Source: Cytophagales bacterium WSM2-2
GTDB lineage: Bacteria > Bacteroidota > Bacteroidia > Cytophagales > Cyclobacteriaceae
NCBI GenBank assembly: GCA_015472025.1
Contig: BNHL01000001.1
Span: 5,134,001 to 5,198,000 of the forward strand
Length of the DNA stretch: 64,000 bases
Reading direction: 5' to 3'
Both the position numbers and the translations under genes were made by a program. The notes beneath the pieces were generated by a model. The model searched no databases, had not been told where the DNA came from, and saw only the letters and a list, made by a program, of their open reading frames with translations. Below are positions 62,806-64,000 of the stretch, piece by piece. The first letter of the stretch is position 1; every line of letters starts with the position of its first letter.

Positions 62806-64000
62806 ATGAACCTAGAACTCGAACTCAGAAACTCTATCCAGAAAGCAACTACTGCTCTTTTCAATCAATCCGTTGAGCAACTGCAACTTCAACCTACGAA
62901 CCAGGAATTCGAAGGATCACACACACTGGTCTGCTTTCCGCTTGCCAAAATCTCAAAGAAGGGTCCTGAGCAAACAGCAACTCTGATCGGAGAATACCTC
63001 GTAGCAAATTCAGGAATTGTTAGCCGCTTTAATGTGGTCAAAGGTTTCCTGAACTTGGTCGTTGCTGATAAAGTCTGGGCGGAGGTTTTCAGTTCTATTT
63101 TTTCAAATAAGAACTATGGAACGCTTCCTGCCAATGGAAAGGAAATCATGGTGGAGTACTCCTCTCCCAATACCAACAAGCCATTGCACCTGGGGCATTT
63201 GAGAAATAATTTCCTTGGCTATTCCGTAGCAGAGATTCACAAAGCAGTCGGCTACAATGTTCATAAAGTACAGATCATCAACGACCGCGGCATCCATATC
63301 TGCAAAAGTATGGCTGCGTGGAAATTATTTGGCAATGGCGAAACTCCCCAGAGCAGCGGCATCAAGGGGGATCACCTGGTGGGAAAATACTATGTCATTT
63401 TTGACAAACATCTCAAGTCACAGACGAAAGAGTTGATAGATAAAGGTATTGTCGAAGCCGAGGCTGAAAAGCAAACACCGATTATGATGCTGGCAACGGA
63501 CATGCTGCGCAAGTGGGAAGCCAAAGACCCGGAAACAGTTCAGCTCTGGAAAACAATGAACGGCTGGGTGTACGATGGCTTTGAGTCAACGTACAAACGC
63601 ATGGGAGTTGACTTTGAAAAATTGTATTACGAATCAAGCACCTACTTACTGGGAAAAGAGGAAGTATTGCGTGGGGTTGAGCAGGGAGTATTTTTCAAAA
63701 AAGAAGACGGCTCTGTCTGGGTAGATCTGGCGGCTGATGGCCTCGACCAAAAAGTCCTTCTGCGAGCCGATGGAACTTCGGTGTACATGACACAGGACAT
63801 CGGTACTGCTATTTTGAGATTTCGGGACTTTCCAAAAATCGAAGGTCAGGTTTACACCGTGGGCAATGAGCAAGAATACCATTTCAAAGTATTGTTTCTC
63901 ATCCTCAAAAAATTGGGATACCAATGGGCTGAAAAATGCTACCACCTCTCGTATGGCATGGTCGATCTTCCCAGCGGAAAAATGAAGTCGCGTGAAGGGA
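62806..64000 (+). CDS. argS: Arginyl-tRNA synthetase, 5' part (cut by the window end)
   Basis: The open frame runs from the ATG at 62806 to the end without a stop, giving about 398 residues of a class I synthetase. It begins MNLELELRNSIQKATTALF, the Arg-tRNA synthetase N-terminal domain. YSSPNTNKPLHLGHLRNN carries the HIGH-type motif as HLGH, and QIINDRGIHICKS and TQDIGTAILRF follow. KMKSREG at the window end stands in the KMSKS position, as is usual in ArgRS where this motif is altered. The rest of the gene lies outside the window. Confidence 0.97.
   Translation, partial: MNLELELRNSIQKATTALFNQSVEQLQLQPTNQEFEGSHTLVCFPLAKISKKGPEQTATLIGEYLVANSGIVSRFNVVKGFLNLVVADKVWAEVFSSIFSNKNYGTLPANGKEIMVEYSSPNTNKPLHLGHLRNNFLGYSVAEIHKAVGYNVHKVQIINDRGIHICKSMAAWKLFGNGETPQSSGIKGDHLVGKYYVIFDKHLKSQTKELIDKGIVEAEAEKQTPIMMLATDMLRKWEAKDPETVQLWKTMNGWVYDGFESTYKRMGVDFEKLYYESSTYLLGKEEVLRGVEQGVFFKKEDGSVWVDLAADGLDQKVLLRADGTSVYMTQDIGTAILRFRDFPKIEGQVYTVGNEQEYHFKVLFLILKKLGYQWAEKCYHLSYGMVDLPSGKMKSREG

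Overview
The window comes from a Bacteroidota chromosome, most likely a Cytophagales-type soil or aquatic bacterium. Evidence: a type IX secretion (T9SS) C-terminal sorting domain on a 1331-residue exported protein, ribosomal protein THX, a DUF3822-coaD pair, a Reg_prop two-component sensor, TonB-dependent outer-membrane machinery, and Bacteroidota-style promoter boxes (TTTG, about 20 bp, TAnnTTTG). No tRNA, rRNA, CRISPR array or intact insertion sequence was seen. The genus is inference.

Layout. 0.3-2.9 kb: a minus-strand gas-sensing cluster of globin, PAS histidine kinase and a broken H-NOX gene (one in-frame TGA plus one frameshift). 3.2-10.2 kb: an orphan FtsX-type permease diverging from a three-gene exported-protein operon that ends in the T9SS beta-propeller protein. 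10.2-18.6 kb: housekeeping genes (DUF423, DUF1573, two Nudix, DUF3822, coaD, pyrE, DUF72) and a complete two-gene ABC exporter. 18.6-26.4 kb: a full tryptophan operon trpE-G-D-C-F-B-A with a DAHP synthase gene at its end. It is preceded by a leader peptide with three consecutive Trp codons and an intrinsic terminator, a classic attenuator that begins 3 nt after the THX gene. 26.5-43.4 kb: nhaA, a sialidase-like protein, a glycosyltransferase, DsbA/FrnE, ahcY, YciH, a J-domain protein, trhO, a DoxX-like protein, an ACMSD-like amidohydrolase, exported TPR proteins and a large FtsX permease. 43.5-47.1 kb: a propeller sensor kinase with its LuxR-type regulator, divergent from that permease. 47.1-52.5 kb: acetyltransferase, nth, small proteins and a TonB-dependent receptor.

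52.5-62.1 kb has an accessory character. It holds a roughly 293-bp array of about fourteen 21-bp palindromic units, several dispersed inverted-repeat elements, a polyvalent-protein-type kinase, a 22-residue-period repeat protein, a short RadC/JAB protein, and an AT-rich minus-strand operon of DNA methyltransferase, DUF262 protein and HEPN nuclease. That operon looks like an uncharacterised defence module. The window closes with a small membrane protein and the 5' part of argS, which runs off the end.

Best candidates for something new: the methyltransferase-DUF262-HEPN operon, the 21-bp dyad array (one repeat equals two DNA helical turns; several units keep the palindrome while changing its sequence), the H-NOX gene decaying beside an intact sensor kinase, and the trp attenuator coupled to the THX gene.
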